A DNA stretch of 64,000 nucleotides from Stenomitos rutilans HA7619-LM2 (GTDB lineage: Bacteria > Cyanobacteriota > Cyanobacteriia > Leptolyngbyales > Leptolyngbyaceae). Position numbers and translations under genes: made by a program. Of the stretch, positions 45,497-55,668 are shown piece by piece. A model generated the notes under the pieces. The model did not search any database, was not told the DNA's origin, and saw nothing but the letters and a program-made list of their open reading frames with translations. Where the stretch lies: assembly GCA_019358945.1 (NCBI GenBank), contig JAHHIE010000007.1, positions 1-64,000 of the forward strand. Reading direction: 5' to 3'. Each line of letters opens with the position of its first letter. The first letter of the stretch is position 1.

Positions 45497-46252
45497 TCAG
45501 GCAGCGATCGCCGCTAACCAAAACAAACTATCTACCAAAATTGTACTCAACACTGCGCCACTAAATGCCCACCAATGAAGCTGTCTTGAAAAGAGCGGCA
45601 CAAGACTGACCATAAGGAGGAGCAGTGCAAGCGTAAGCGCCCAGCCAACACCCCACGGCGTCTGAATTTGAGCGATCGCACTCTGAAAAATTGGTTGTAC
45701 AGCATCAACTTCTACCTGCATCAACTGTCGCCAATAGGGAATCAGGTCAACCAGATAAAAGTAGACATCGGTCAAGACCGTTCCAAACAGTGACCCGAAG
45801 TAAAAGAAATTACCAATCTTGCCTGAATTACGGGAAACGCCCCAGATCGCAAAGGGCAATCCAATCGCTTCCACTGGGAGATGCAACAACGGCTCCCACC
45901 GCAACCAACCCCAATACATTGACCCCGCAAGCCACGTCCAGGTAAAGCCAATAAATAGATCACCCCAGTGATGACTGGCAGGACGGGTCATCAGACTTAA
46001 CCCCAACACCAACCAAGCCGCTGTCAAAATGAAGCTACCAACGGGAAAGAGCCGCACCAATGGAGCTTGTACAAAGACTGGTACTGAAACTAGAACGATC
46101 GCAGCTACAAACATAAGCCAACGCTGCTGATTTTCAGATGGCTTCGCTGAAATTGCTAGAGGCGCTTCGTCTGGCTCAGAGTATGTGTTGCTTGGGTAGA
46201 TGACTGAAGGGGGCAAATAGCCAGCATCAGTGCGAGAGGTAAAGGAAACCAA
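45497..46252 (-). CDS. DUF3120 membrane protein
   Basis: A 251-residue protein with about six to seven membrane helices. SVPVFVQAPLVRLFP, HWGDLFIGFTWTWLAGSMYW and LLHLPVEAIGLPFAIWGV are the conserved parts of DUF3120, a family found mostly in cyanobacteria. The function is unknown. The first 40 residues are polar and not part of the domain. It reads in the same direction as the cyclase, 119 bases upstream of it. Confidence 0.8.
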   Translation of the reverse strand: MVSFTSRTDAGYLPPSVIYPSNTYSEPDEAPLAISAKPSENQQRWLMFVAAIVLVSVPVFVQAPLVRLFPVGSFILTAAWLVLGLSLMTRPASHHWGDLFIGFTWTWLAGSMYWGWLRWEPLLHLPVEAIGLPFAIWGVSRNSGKIGNFFYFGSLFGTVLTDVYFYLVDLIPYWRQLMQVEVDAVQPIFQSAIAQIQTPWGVGWALTLALLLLMVSLVPLFSRQLHWWAFSGAVLSTILVDSLFWLAAIAA

Positions 46253-46659
46253 AGTGTCGCTTATATTTCTTAATTTAGTTTACTTTACTTAACATAGCAC
46301 ACTCTCGCATATACCCCCAGGTGGGATATGGACATATACTACCTTAAATTTCCGCTGAAGTTTTGCTGGAACTGTTCTCAACTTCTTGCTCTTTGGTTAA
46401 GCTCTCGGTGTATATTCTTCAAGGCAATCAACTACACTGTTGTGATGTTGCTTTTCGGTACGCCAGGATGCTGTTCTATTGCCTTTTGGCATCTCCAGGG
46501 CAGAGACTTCACCAATGCACAGAGCATCTAGCAAATGGTTAGCCAACGGGTTTCATTCAACTGTCATTTTGTCCTCGTGGCACTATGTGGCTTGGAAGAT
46601 AAGCGCGACATAGCCAGGGCTTTGAGCGCTGTGCCGCGATCGTTGTAGGGAAGATGTAG
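46253..46659. other. Divergent promoter region, 407 bp
   Basis: AT-rich sequence upstream of DUF3120 (minus) and uppP (plus). A plus-strand frame at 46328-46531 has no recognisable content. No repeat or RNA was identified. Confidence 0.45.
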
Positions 46660-47607
46660 ATGGTTTGGTTAGCGTTAAATCTTGATCTTTCGCTACTTGG
46701 TGTAGGCTGGTGCGGTTTAGAGAGTATCCAGCACAGTCTTGTAGCGACTGCAACCCAAACAGGCACTGCGGCCTCTGAGGTAAGCGTCATTGAAGCGGCG
46801 CTTGAGTCTTTTGCTCTAGGCATTGTGCAGGGTGTTACAGAGTTTCTACCAATTAGTAGTACGGCTCATCTACTCATCTTTACGAGATTGTTTGGTTGGG
46901 AAGCGACGGGGCAGAAAGCGTTTGTGGATGCCATTCAGTTCGGCAGTGTAATTGCTGTTGTCTGGTATTTCTGGACTGATATCCGTCAGATTTTGACGGG
47001 TGCTTGGGCCGCTTTACAGCAGCAAGACTGGCAGCGGGAAGAGTGGAAAATTCTGACGGGAATTGCTGTTGGCACCATCCCAGCTCTTGGCGTGGGCTTT
47101 GTGCTGAAGAAACTAAATTTGCTGCCAGATGGAGTGTTGATCATTGCCATTATGTCGATCGTGATGTCTCTTCTGCTGGGACTAGCTGAGAAGGTCGGCA
47201 GCCGCAAGCGTAACTTCAGTGATCTTCAAACCAAAGACGGCATTTTGGTCGGTATTGGTCAAACGATAGCGTTACTGCCTGGAGCCTCTCGGTCTGGCTC
47301 CACTTTAACGACAGCGCTCTTCCTAGGTTTAGAGCGACAAACAGCAGCCAGATTCTCTTTTTTGCTGGGTATTCCAACGCTGACGATCGCAACATTGGTG
47401 CAAGCCAAAGATTCGCTAAGCAACAGTCAGATGCTGATTCCTTTGCTAGTTGGTATCCTCTCGTCGTTTGTTTTTTCGTATCTATCGATCGCATGGTTGC
47501 TACGATTCCTTCAGCGTCAGAGCACCTGGGTCTTTGTTTGGTACCGCCTTGCGCTTGGAGTCGTGTTGTTAGCAGCACTCGCTGGTGGTGCCTTCCACAA
47601 CAGTTAG
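46660..47607 (+). CDS. uppP: Undecaprenyl-diphosphate phosphatase
   Basis: A 315-residue membrane enzyme that regenerates undecaprenyl phosphate for cell-wall synthesis. ALGIVQGVTEFLPISSTAHL has the catalytic Glu pair and Ser, and ALLPGASRSGSTLTTALFLG has the second Arg motif. About eight helices. The start gives 45 residues before the usual beginning of the fold; these contain a hydrophobic part and may be a leader. The next downstream gene is about 100 bases away on the same strand. Confidence 0.9.
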   Translation: MVWLALNLDLSLLGVGWCGLESIQHSLVATATQTGTAASEVSVIEAALESFALGIVQGVTEFLPISSTAHLLIFTRLFGWEATGQKAFVDAIQFGSVIAVVWYFWTDIRQILTGAWAALQQQDWQREEWKILTGIAVGTIPALGVGFVLKKLNLLPDGVLIIAIMSIVMSLLLGLAEKVGSRKRNFSDLQTKDGILVGIGQTIALLPGASRSGSTLTTALFLGLERQTAARFSFLLGIPTLTIATLVQAKDSLSNSQMLIPLLVGILSSFVFSYLSIAWLLRFLQRQSTWVFVWYRLALGVVLLAALAGGAFHNS

Positions 47608-47714
47608 TCCTAAAAAGAGAATCCCCAAACGTAAAGGAGAACGGTGTAGATTGGAAGAACAGGGGATAGAGAATTCAGTTCCATCTCTGCCTCTCATCCT
47701 AAGTTCTTCCTTTC

Positions 47715-49049
47715 ATGAGTGACGCTGCCATTCGTCCAGCTTTGATTACGGCTGTTCTACCGGACTCGATCGCGGCAGAAATTGGCTTTGAGGCGGGCGA
47801 TCGACTGGTATCGATTAACGGTCAGCGTCCTCGCGACCTGATTGACTACCAGTTTCTTTGCGCCGATGAAGGTCTGGCACTAGAAGTATTAGACACTGCT
47901 GGAAAAGCACATCACGTTGAAATCGAGAAGGACTACGACGACGATTTAGGGCTAGAATTTGAGAGCGCGTTGTTTGATGGGTTAATTCAGTGCAACAACC
48001 GCTGCCCCTTTTGCTTCATTGACCAGCAGCCACCGGGAATGCGGCAAACCCTTTATCTAAAAGATGACGACTACCGCCTCAGCTTTCTGTATGGCAGCTA
48101 TTTAACTTTAACGAACCTCACTCAGCGCGAGTGGGATCGCATTGAGCAGATGCGTCTATCACCCCTATTTGTGTCAGTTCACGCCACGGAACTAGAGGTT
48201 CGCAGTCGGTTGCTCAAAAACCCACGAGCTGGGCAATTGCTTGACCAATTACGGTGGTTTCAAGAGCGACGGCTACAGATTCACGCTCAAGTTGTCTTAT
48301 GCCCTGGGATCAATGATGGTGATCATCTCACTCGTACACTCCTCGATCTGTTTCAATTTCATCAGAATGAGGTGCCTGCGGTTGCCTCTGTTGCCGTTGT
48401 GCCTGTTGGCCTAACGCGCTTTCGTCCTAGCGGGGATGAGTTAATTCCCGTTAGCTGCGAGAAAGCGCAGGAAGTGATTGAGCAAGTGCAAACACTGCAA
48501 GCCAAATTCCGCCAACAATCTGGCTCTACCTTTGCGTGGCTGGCCGACGAATGGTTTCTGCTGGCCCATGAAGATCTGCCGCCCGAATCGCACTACGAAG
48601 ACTATCCACAGATTGGTAATGGGGTTGGCTCCATTCGCCAGTTTCTTAAACAGTTTCAAACAGCGGCACGATCGCTGCCTCACCAGCTACCCCATCCGCG
48701 ACATTTTACCTGGATCGTCGGCAATGCGGTTGAGCTAGCTTTTCAGCCGATTCTCAGGCGCTTGAATGCTGTAGAGGGTTTAAAGGTGAGTATGGTTGCT
48801 CTTGCTAGCCAATATTGGGGGCAAGCTATGACGGTGACAGGGCTGTTGACTGGGCAGGATATTCTTCATGCGCTTAAAGAGCGAGAACTCGGCGATGCGA
48901 TTCTGCTACCGTCTCTGATGCTGAAGCATAACGACACCTGTTTTCTCGACGACATGACCGTGGCAGACCTGAGCCATCAGTTGCAAACCCCAATTCTAGT
49001 CATCGGGGATGTTGAGCATCTCGTAGAAACAGTGGGACGAAAGGGATGA
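47715..49049 (+). CDS. PDZ / radical SAM / DUF512 protein (TIGR03279 family)
   Basis: A 444-residue protein. A PDZ-like domain (about 10-65, SIAAEIGFEAGDRLVSINGQ) precedes a radical SAM-like Cys cluster C-x3-C-x2-C (CNNRCPFCFIDQQPPGMR) and a DUF512 C-terminal region. The family is present in most cyanobacteria and some other bacteria; its reaction is unknown. All three cluster cysteines are present. It follows uppP on the same strand. Confidence 0.88.
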   Translation: MSDAAIRPALITAVLPDSIAAEIGFEAGDRLVSINGQRPRDLIDYQFLCADEGLALEVLDTAGKAHHVEIEKDYDDDLGLEFESALFDGLIQCNNRCPFCFIDQQPPGMRQTLYLKDDDYRLSFLYGSYLTLTNLTQREWDRIEQMRLSPLFVSVHATELEVRSRLLKNPRAGQLLDQLRWFQERRLQIHAQVVLCPGINDGDHLTRTLLDLFQFHQNEVPAVASVAVVPVGLTRFRPSGDELIPVSCEKAQEVIEQVQTLQAKFRQQSGSTFAWLADEWFLLAHEDLPPESHYEDYPQIGNGVGSIRQFLKQFQTAARSLPHQLPHPRHFTWIVGNAVELAFQPILRRLNAVEGLKVSMVALASQYWGQAMTVTGLLTGQDILHALKERELGDAILLPSLMLKHNDTCFLDDMTVADLSHQLQTPILVIGDVEHLVETVGRKG

Positions 49050-49264
49050 AGTATAAAGGATGAGGAATGAAGGATAAAGTAAAAGCCTTGAGAGTTAAGG
49101 TTTGAATTTCTTTAGCCTTTTATCCTCTGCCTCCTGCCTTGATCTGTCCTGACCAATCCCTCAAATTGTGTTTCCGATTTAACGTCACCTGATAAGCTGT
49201 GGGAGGTTTGCGATCGCCCTCTCTGTCTGATCGTGCTTTTTCGGACGTAACGTCAACGTGCAGC

Positions 49265-49921
49265 ATGATATTTCAGCAAATTTCTAACGTCTTTGCAGCG
49301 GGTGGCATCGTCATGTTTCCGCTGCTGGGCTTTTCAATTCTGGCAGTGGCATTGATTCTGGAACGGCTGCGTTTTTGGTTACGCATCGCCCAGCGTCAGG
49401 ATAAATTCGTCCGCAAAATATTAGACCTTTATCAGCAGAGTCCTAGAGCGGTGCTGTTACAGCTAGAGCAGAATCTTGATCTGCCGATCGCCCGCATTTT
49501 TTTGGCCGCCTTGGGACTCGATCGCCCCAATCCTGAAGAGTTTCGTCTCGCTTTAGAAACAGCGGCTCAAGCAGAGCTACCGTTGATTAAACGGTTCAAT
49601 ACTGTTTTTGAGACGATCATCAGCCTGTCGCCTTTGCTGGGGCTGCTTGGCACGATTTTGGGACTGATTCGCTCGTTTGCGTCTCTTAGAATCGGGGACG
49701 TGAGCGCCAGCAATGCGGTTCCTGTAAGCGCTGGCATCAGTGAAGCGTTGATTTCAACTGCGTCAGGGTTAGCAGTGGCGATCGTCACACTCACCTTTGC
49801 CAATACCTTTCGAGGGCTTTATTTACGGCAAATTGCCTTGATTCAAGAATATGGTGGTCAGATGGAGCTACTCTATCGCCGCCGCTATGAACGAGGAGAA
49901 CTTCCCTATGCGTCTCCCTGA
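49265..49921 (+). CDS. exbB: MotA/TolQ/ExbB proton channel protein
   Basis: A 218-residue membrane protein with three helices. ISLSPLLGLLGTILGLIRSF and GISEALISTASGLAVAIVTL are the conserved channel parts. ATG 49265 (MIFQQISNVF) begins the fold; an in-frame extension to 49199 is less likely. It overlaps exbD by 14 bases and should form with it the proton-driven motor. No TonB or outer-membrane receptor is nearby, so the energised partner is unknown. Confidence 0.85.
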   Translation: MIFQQISNVFAAGGIVMFPLLGFSILAVALILERLRFWLRIAQRQDKFVRKILDLYQQSPRAVLLQLEQNLDLPIARIFLAALGLDRPNPEEFRLALETAAQAELPLIKRFNTVFETIISLSPLLGLLGTILGLIRSFASLRIGDVSASNAVPVSAGISEALISTASGLAVAIVTLTFANTFRGLYLRQIALIQEYGGQMELLYRRRYERGELPYASP

Positions 49922-50315
49922 GGAACCAGACAATCCATCACAGATCAACATCGTGCCGATGATCGATGTGATCTTTGCACTGCTGACGTTTTTTATTATG
50001 TCCACGCTTTATCTCACGCGATCGGCTGGGCTGCCTGTTAACCTACCTAAAGCCGTGACAGCTCAGACTCAATCCCAGAGCCAAATTGTGGTCACTATTA
50101 ATCAGAGCGGACAACTTTTACTTAACCGCCAACCCGCTCAATTAGGTGATTTGCAAACTAGAATTCGTGCTATCAAGGGCAATACACCCAGTGCGCTTGT
50201 TGTAATCAACGCAGATGAACGGGTGAGCCACGGAAAGGTGATTGCCGTGATGGATCAGTTGCGCTTGATTCCGGGCGTGAAGCTGGCGATCGCCGCTCAG
50301 CGCCCAACGCAGTAG
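49908..50315 (+). CDS. exbD: ExbD/TolR-family protein
   Basis: A 135-residue protein with one membrane helix. INIVPMIDVIFALLTFFIMS has the Asp used in proton transfer, and the periplasmic part follows. ATG 49908 has GAGGAG 9 bases upstream, inside the exbB end, so it is the better start; ATG 49887 and 49851 are in frame but weaker. It couples with ExbB. It is convergent with ugd. Confidence 0.85.
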   Translation: MRLPEEPDNPSQINIVPMIDVIFALLTFFIMSTLYLTRSAGLPVNLPKAVTAQTQSQSQIVVTINQSGQLLLNRQPAQLGDLQTRIRAIKGNTPSALVVINADERVSHGKVIAVMDQLRLIPGVKLAIAAQRPTQ

Positions 50316-50333
50316 ATAAAGTTATGAGTGTTA

Positions 50334-50372
50334 AGTTTTGAGTTTTGGCACAGCTACTCAAAACTCAAAACT
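50334..50372. repeat. Perfect 14-bp hairpin from CAAAACT repeats, between exbD and ugd
   Basis: AGTTTTGAGTTTTG and CAAAACTCAAAACT face each other around an 11-base loop, followed by another CTCAAAACTC. The units are the same as in the dispersed repeat at 24 kb, 12.2 kb and in panC. It can act as a bidirectional terminator for the two convergent genes. Confidence 0.6.
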
Positions 50373-50391
50373 CTTGACTCAAAACTCTACC

Positions 50392-51807
50392 TTACCCTCT
50401 CCCAACACCTACATAGCGGAAACCAGCCTGCTCCAGTTGCTTGCGATCGAGGAAGTTGCGGCCATCAATCATAACAGGGCTATGCATGAGCGTTGCCATT
50501 TTGGTGTAGTCAAGCTGGCGAAACTGTTTCCAGTCGGTTACGAGTACCAGTGCATCACAGCCATCTGCTAGCCGCTCTGGATCGGTCTCGACGATGACGT
50601 CGGACAAACCATGTCGCATGCCGGTCTGAGAAACGATAGGGTCGTATGCCTTTACCTTGGTACCCAACCGGGCGAGTTGTTCGATAATGTTCAGGGCAGG
50701 GGCATCCCGCAGGTCATCTGTATCCGGTTTGAAGGTGAGACCCAGCAGACCGACTGTTTTACCTTTGAGGATTTTGAGCACCTGCTGAAGTTTTTCGATC
50801 GCAATGATGCGTTGATGCTGGTTGACGTTAACGGCTGCTTTGAGTAACTGGGCCTCATAACCGTAGTCATCGGCTGTATGAATCAGCGCAGAAACGTCTT
50901 TAGGAAAACACGAACCGCCCCAACCGATGCCAGCCTGAAGAAACTTGTTGCCCACGCGAGAGTCTAAACCAATGCCCTTTGCGACTTCAACCACGTCGGC
51001 ACCTACACGATCGCAGATATTGGCAACTTCGTTGATGAAGCTAATTTTGGTCGCCAGAAAGGCATTCGCTGCGTACTTGATCATTTCTGCTGAGCTAAGG
51101 TCAGTCACCACAACAGGCACAGGCGGTAGCGTCTTATCCATTGCATATTGACGGTTGACAATGGGTTCGTAGAGTTCTTGCATCAGCGCGATCGCTTTGG
51201 CACTGTTGCTGCCCAAGACAATGCGATCGGGGTTAAAGGTATCGTCAACCGCGCACCCTTCTCGCAAAAACTCAGGGTTGCTGACCACATCAAACTCAGG
51301 CTCTGGCAGCGAAGCTTTTCTCGTGACTAAATTTTCCGTTGCCCCAGTTCCCGCCAGTACGGCTGCATTAAGGGTTGCTCGCTGTTCCGCAAACCCTTCC
51401 ATAATGAGCATGCGAACCCAGTCACCTGACCCGATCGGAACCGTTGACTTGTTGACGATGACCTTGTGATCGCTACCAAGGTGAGAGCCAATGCCCCGCG
51501 CCACTGCTTCGACATAGCGGGTATCGCTTTCTCCATTCGGTAACGCAGGCGTACCTACTGCAATAAACAAAATTTGCCCATGTGCGACTCCAGCGGCCAA
51601 ATCGGTCGTGAACTCAATTTTTTCTGATTGAATGGCTGCTTTAATGATGTCTGACAGGCCGGGTTCAAAAATGGGGGACTGCCCAGTCTGCATCAGCTTG
51701 ACTTTCTCTTCGTTGTTGTCTACGCAAATCACGTGATGCCCCACATGGGCAAGGCAAGCTCCAGTAACCAGGCCAACGTATCCGGTACCAATGACACAAA
51801 CGCGCAT
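50392..51807 (-). CDS. ugd: UDP-glucose 6-dehydrogenase
   Basis: A 471-residue enzyme that oxidises UDP-glucose to UDP-glucuronate with two NAD. It begins RVCVIGTGYVGLVTGACLAH (nucleotide fold). The catalytic Cys is in GIGWGGSCFPKDVSALI, with NPEFLREGCAVDDTFNPDR ahead of it. It lies 125 bases after the UDP-glucuronate decarboxylase gene on the same strand, and the two act in sequence to make UDP-xylose. Confidence 0.92.
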   Translation of the reverse strand: MRVCVIGTGYVGLVTGACLAHVGHHVICVDNNEEKVKLMQTGQSPIFEPGLSDIIKAAIQSEKIEFTTDLAAGVAHGQILFIAVGTPALPNGESDTRYVEAVARGIGSHLGSDHKVIVNKSTVPIGSGDWVRMLIMEGFAEQRATLNAAVLAGTGATENLVTRKASLPEPEFDVVSNPEFLREGCAVDDTFNPDRIVLGSNSAKAIALMQELYEPIVNRQYAMDKTLPPVPVVVTDLSSAEMIKYAANAFLATKISFINEVANICDRVGADVVEVAKGIGLDSRVGNKFLQAGIGWGGSCFPKDVSALIHTADDYGYEAQLLKAAVNVNQHQRIIAIEKLQQVLKILKGKTVGLLGLTFKPDTDDLRDAPALNIIEQLARLGTKVKAYDPIVSQTGMRHGLSDVIVETDPERLADGCDALVLVTDWKQFRQLDYTKMATLMHSPVMIDGRNFLDRKQLEQAGFRYVGVGRG

Positions 51808-51932
51808 GGAAGAATCCTCAAGAAGTACTAGCGATAGTCAGAAAATTAATAGGAACAACGATGGTTAGCGGCGACGACACTAGCGTTCTAATCGTTCCTG
51901 GTGCTAAAAGGCACAATGCCGCAACTGGCACT

Positions 51933-52925
51933 CTAAAGTGAAGTGGCGTGATCGAGCGAAACCGTCTCGCTGGCATCGCTGCTAGACGCTGACTCTGGAT
52001 CACTCATGCGTGCACGAAAATCGGCGATCGTATAGTCAAGTCCCTGCTGTAGCGGCACAGTCGGTTGCCAGCCAAGCCATTCTTTAGCTCTGGTAATATC
52101 TGGTTTGCGCCGACGCGGATCGTCTTGAGGCAAAGGCTCAAAGCGGATGGCAGACGCCGGATTAATCTTTTGCTGCACCGCCTGGGCGAGCTGTAGAATG
52201 GTGTATTCGTCCGGGTTGCCTATGTTTATAGGCCCCTGGTGATCACCGTTCATAAGTCGTATTAGCCCTTCTACCAGATCGGAAACATAGCAAAAGCTGC
52301 GAGTTTGTGAACCGTCACCATAAATGGTGAGGGGAATCCCTTTCAGGGCTTGCACGACAAAATTGCTGACAACGCGACCATCATTTTCCAGCATTCTGGG
52401 GCCGTAGGTGTTGAAAATTCTCGCTACGCGAATATCAACCTCGTTTTGGCGGTAGTAATCAAAGGCGAGTGTTTCAGCAACGCGTTTGCCTTCGTCGTAA
52501 CAGCTCCGAATGCCGATCGTGTTGACGTTACCTCGGTAGTCTTCTGTTTGGGGATGAATTTCAGGATCGCCATAGACTTCAGAGGTAGACGCAAGCAAGA
52601 AGCGGGCTTTAACGCGCTTTGCCAACCCCAGCATGTTTAAAGTGCCGATGACATTAGTTTTAATAGTCTTGACGGGATTGTACTGGTAATGGACAGGTGA
52701 GGCTGGGCAGGCAAGGTGATAGATTTGATCGACTTCTAGCCGAATTGGCTCTGTTACATCGTGGCGAATCAGCTCAAAATAGGGATGGTCAAACCACTTC
52801 AGCAGATTCCGCTTATGCCCGGTGTAGAAGTTATCCAGACAGATGACTTCGTGACCCTCTAACATGAGGCGATCGATCAAATGAGAACCAATGAAGCCTG
52901 AGCCGCCCGTTACCAGAATTCTCAT
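51933..52925 (-). CDS. uxs: UDP-glucuronate decarboxylase (UDP-xylose synthase), SDR type
   Basis: A 330-residue extended SDR. The NAD motif is [14 protein letters not shown], the active-site region [14 protein letters not shown] holds the Tyr and Lys, and [18 protein letters not shown] with [20 protein letters not shown] fits the UXS type rather than epimerases. It turns UDP-glucuronate, made by Ugd next door, into UDP-xylose for exopolysaccharide or glycoprotein sugars. The last 22 residues are Ser/Asp-rich and variable. Confidence 0.88.
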   Translation of the reverse strand: MRILVTGGSGFIGSHLIDRLMLEGHEVICLDNFYTGHKRNLLKWFDHPYFELIRHDVTEPIRLEVDQIYHLACPASPVHYQYNPVKTIKTNVIGTLNMLGLAKRVKARFLLASTSEVYGDPEIHPQTEDYRGNVNTIGIRSCYDEGKRVAETLAFDYYRQNEVDIRVARIFNTYGPRMLENDGRVVSNFVVQALKGIPLTIYGDGSQTRSFCYVSDLVEGLIRLMNGDHQGPINIGNPDEYTILQLAQAVQQKINPASAIRFEPLPQDDPRRRKPDITRAKEWLGWQPTVPLQQGLDYTIADFRARMSDPESASSSDASETVSLDHATSL

Positions 52926-53059
52926 GGGTACTTAACAAAGGAATAGGGTGTTTGCAAGTTAATTCTTTCTCCCAAGATTAACGGGCAAATCCGCATAAAT
53001 ACAGTCATAACTCGCAAGAATTCACGAAATCTTCAAAGCAGGATTGCCCCGACTTTGCT

Positions 53060-54868
53060 TTACTGTTCCAGGCGCAGAACGGCCATGAAGGCTTCTTGAG
53101 GTACATCAACCGTTCCGATCGACTTCATCCGCTTCTTACCCTTCGCTTGCTTTTGAAGCAATTTTTTCTTACGCGAAATATCGCCACCGTAGCACTTGGC
53201 AAGCACGTCCTTGCGGAGAGCGGGAATATGCTCGCTGGCAACAATTTTACTGCCGATCGCAGCCTGGATGGGAATTTTAAACTGATGACGGGGGATGAGT
53301 TCCTTCAACTTTTCGGTCAGTGCACGACCGACCCCATACGCTTTGTCACGATGAACGATCGTGGCAAGTGGATCGACCGGATCACCATTAATCATAATGT
53401 CCAGCTTGACCAGAGGATTTTCTCGATAGTCAATGATCTGGTACTCCATGCTGGCATAGCCGCGCGACCGAGACTTCATTTGGTCAAAAAAGTCAGTCGC
53501 CACTTCAGCCAAGGGTAGCTCGTAAATCAGGGTGGTTCGTCCCGGTGTGAGGTACTTCATGTCTTTGAAGATGCCTCGTCGCCCCTGGCTTAGCTCCATC
53601 AAGGTACCAACATAGGTTTCTGGGGTAATCATGTCTACCTGGACATATGGCTCTTCGATCTTCTCCCGGAACTGCGGGTCGGGCAAACGGCTGGGATTGT
53701 CAATTTCCAACACCTCCCCCTTAATCGTGGTCACGCGATATACCACCGACGGCGATGTGGTAATCAAGTCCAGGTTGTATTCTCGCTCTAACCGTTCCTG
53801 GACAATCTCCATATGCAGCAGACCCAGGAAGCCGCAGCGGAAGCCAAACCCCATCGCGCTTGAGGTTTCTGGCTCGTAGTGGAGAGCCGCATCGCTGAGT
53901 TTAAGTTTTTCTAAAGCTTCGCGCAGATTCTCAAACTGGTCGGCATCGATCGGAAACATGCCGCAGAACACCATTGGCTTGGCTTCAACGTATCCTGGTA
54001 ACGGCTCTTTGGCAGGGGCTGTGGCGAGGGTAATCGTGTCGCCAACACGAGCATCTTCAACGGCTTTAATCGCGGCGGCCAGATAACCCACTTCGCCTGC
54101 ATGAAGTTGCTCAACGGGCACTTGAGTCGGTGAGAGCACGCCGATCTCATCTACTTGATATTCCTTACCAGAAACCATCAGCCGCACCCGATCGCCCTTT
54201 TTCAACGCCCCATCCATGACCCGGAAGTAAACAATGACACCGCGATAGGGATCATAGTAGCTGTCAAAAATCAGCGCTCGGAGTGGTTCTTGCACCGTGT
54301 CCTGGGGTGGCGGCACCTGATGGACGATCGCTTCCAGAATGTCCTCAATGCCAATACCCTCTTTGGCGGAGGCTTCGATCGCATTGGCGCAATCCAGCCC
54401 GATGATATCCTCAATTTCTTGCTTGACTCGATCGGGTTCAGCGCCAGGGAGATCGATCTTATTCAAGACCGGAATGATTTCTAGATTATGCTCTAGCGCA
54501 AGATAAACATTGGCGAGCGTTTGAGCTTCCACGCCTTGAGATGCATCCACTACAAGCAAAGCACCTTCGCAGGCCGCTAGCGATCGCGATACTTCATAAG
54601 AAAAATCTACGTGTCCTGGTGTGTCAATTAAATTCAGGACATACTGCTGCCCATCACGCGCGGTATAGTTCATGCGGGCAGCCTGTAGCTTGATCGTAAT
54701 GCCACGCTCCCGCTCCAGTTCCATATTGTCTAGAAACTGTTCCTTCATCTCCCGCGCTTGAACGGTGCCTGTGTCTTGCAGCAGGCGATCAGCCAGGGTC
54801 GATTTGCCGTGGTCAATATGGGCAATGATTGAAAAATTACGGATATGAGAGACGGGTGCGTCAGTCAT
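53060..54868 (-). CDS. lepA: Elongation factor 4
   Basis: A 602-residue ribosomal GTPase. The G1 motif is [20 protein letters not shown], followed by DTPGHVDF (G3) and NKIDLPGAE (G4). The C-terminal LepA domain ends [18 protein letters not shown] and [12 protein letters not shown], as in all LepA. It back-translocates stalled ribosomes. The length is normal. It lies upstream of the UXS gene but 134 bases away, so it is probably separate. Confidence 0.95.
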   Translation of the reverse strand: MTDAPVSHIRNFSIIAHIDHGKSTLADRLLQDTGTVQAREMKEQFLDNMELERERGITIKLQAARMNYTARDGQQYVLNLIDTPGHVDFSYEVSRSLAACEGALLVVDASQGVEAQTLANVYLALEHNLEIIPVLNKIDLPGAEPDRVKQEIEDIIGLDCANAIEASAKEGIGIEDILEAIVHQVPPPQDTVQEPLRALIFDSYYDPYRGVIVYFRVMDGALKKGDRVRLMVSGKEYQVDEIGVLSPTQVPVEQLHAGEVGYLAAAIKAVEDARVGDTITLATAPAKEPLPGYVEAKPMVFCGMFPIDADQFENLREALEKLKLSDAALHYEPETSSAMGFGFRCGFLGLLHMEIVQERLEREYNLDLITTSPSVVYRVTTIKGEVLEIDNPSRLPDPQFREKIEEPYVQVDMITPETYVGTLMELSQGRRGIFKDMKYLTPGRTTLIYELPLAEVATDFFDQMKSRSRGYASMEYQIIDYRENPLVKLDIMINGDPVDPLATIVHRDKAYGVGRALTEKLKELIPRHQFKIPIQAAIGSKIVASEHIPALRKDVLAKCYGGDISRKKKLLQKQAKGKKRMKSIGTVDVPQEAFMAVLRLEQ

Positions 54869-55267
54869 GCACTTTTAAGTAGTAATAAGTAATGGAGAGG
54901 GACGTTAGGGTGTGTAGAGGTTGGCGATCGCCTTTCATGCTTCAGACTTAGAGTGCCAAACTTCTGGTCAGTGGTAACACATGTCAGTTATCGCACATGG
55001 TAAGAGTGTCTCTACTTCACGTATTGTAATGCTTTCTGAGCAGCCAGCGTTGCACCCGATCACGCTGCCCTGTTGAATGTTCTGATGTACTCTCAGAAAG
55101 AGGTATGTAAAATCTATGAAGAAGTCATGAGGTTTCGTGCCATAGATTGATACATGCTGACTTTTAAGCATTGCCTAGCGCTTTGCTCAGGTAGTAGGCT
55201 AGGCAAGATGGATTTATTCCATGCGTTGGTTTGTGCTTTCTTTCCCAAGACCCTTCGGTTTCTCCCT
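54869..55267. other. Divergent promoter region of lepA and the CopG-like gene, 399 bp
   Basis: No gene or structured repeat was found. In-frame codons from 55154 precede the CopG-like ATG at 55268 but do not look like protein. Confidence 0.4.
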
Positions 55268-55498
55268 ATGAACGAGCCTGCTGTCCATTCTCATCCCCCG
55301 ACTGAAAAAGTAGCGGTTTCTATTCAGCTTGATCCTGATCTGCTAGACCAGCTTAAGCACTTGACCAATGATCCGAGCAAAGTGATTGAAGTGGCAATTC
55401 GACAATGGCTTAGAAATCAGGGTGGGCGAGAAGATGAACTCGCTCGCACATTGAAGCGCAATCCGCCTGTGCCACCTCGAGGTGAGTGGAATGATTAA
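55268..55498 (+). CDS. CopG-like ribbon-helix-helix protein
   Basis: A 76-residue protein. VAVSIQLDPDLLDQLKHLTN and SKVIEVAIRQWLRNQG resemble the strand, helix 1 and helix 2 of RHH repressors. It ends RNPPVPPRGEWND. In many cyanobacteria such proteins are antitoxins. Here the bases after the stop give only a 19-residue frame starting at 55489, so a toxin partner is missing or lost. ATG 55268 was chosen because the fold starts there. Confidence 0.6.
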   Translation: MNEPAVHSHPPTEKVAVSIQLDPDLLDQLKHLTNDPSKVIEVAIRQWLRNQGGREDELARTLKRNPPVPPRGEWND

Positions 55499-55668
55499 GG
55501 TGAGGGCCAATCGCACTCTCACCATACGGTTTGCAGCTTGTGCTGCTTGAGCCTTGGTTTCCGCTCTGTTGATATCGCTTTCATTAAGACATCCTAACGC
55601 CCAGAATTTGATTGCATCTATCCTGCGTGATTGCCTTGAGCGCTCCTTAAAACCCCATTCTGGCTCTG

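Noticed and set aside
46328-46531. 67-codon plus-strand frame upstream of uppP
   Set aside because: Cys/Phe-rich sequence without family resemblance in an AT-rich promoter region.
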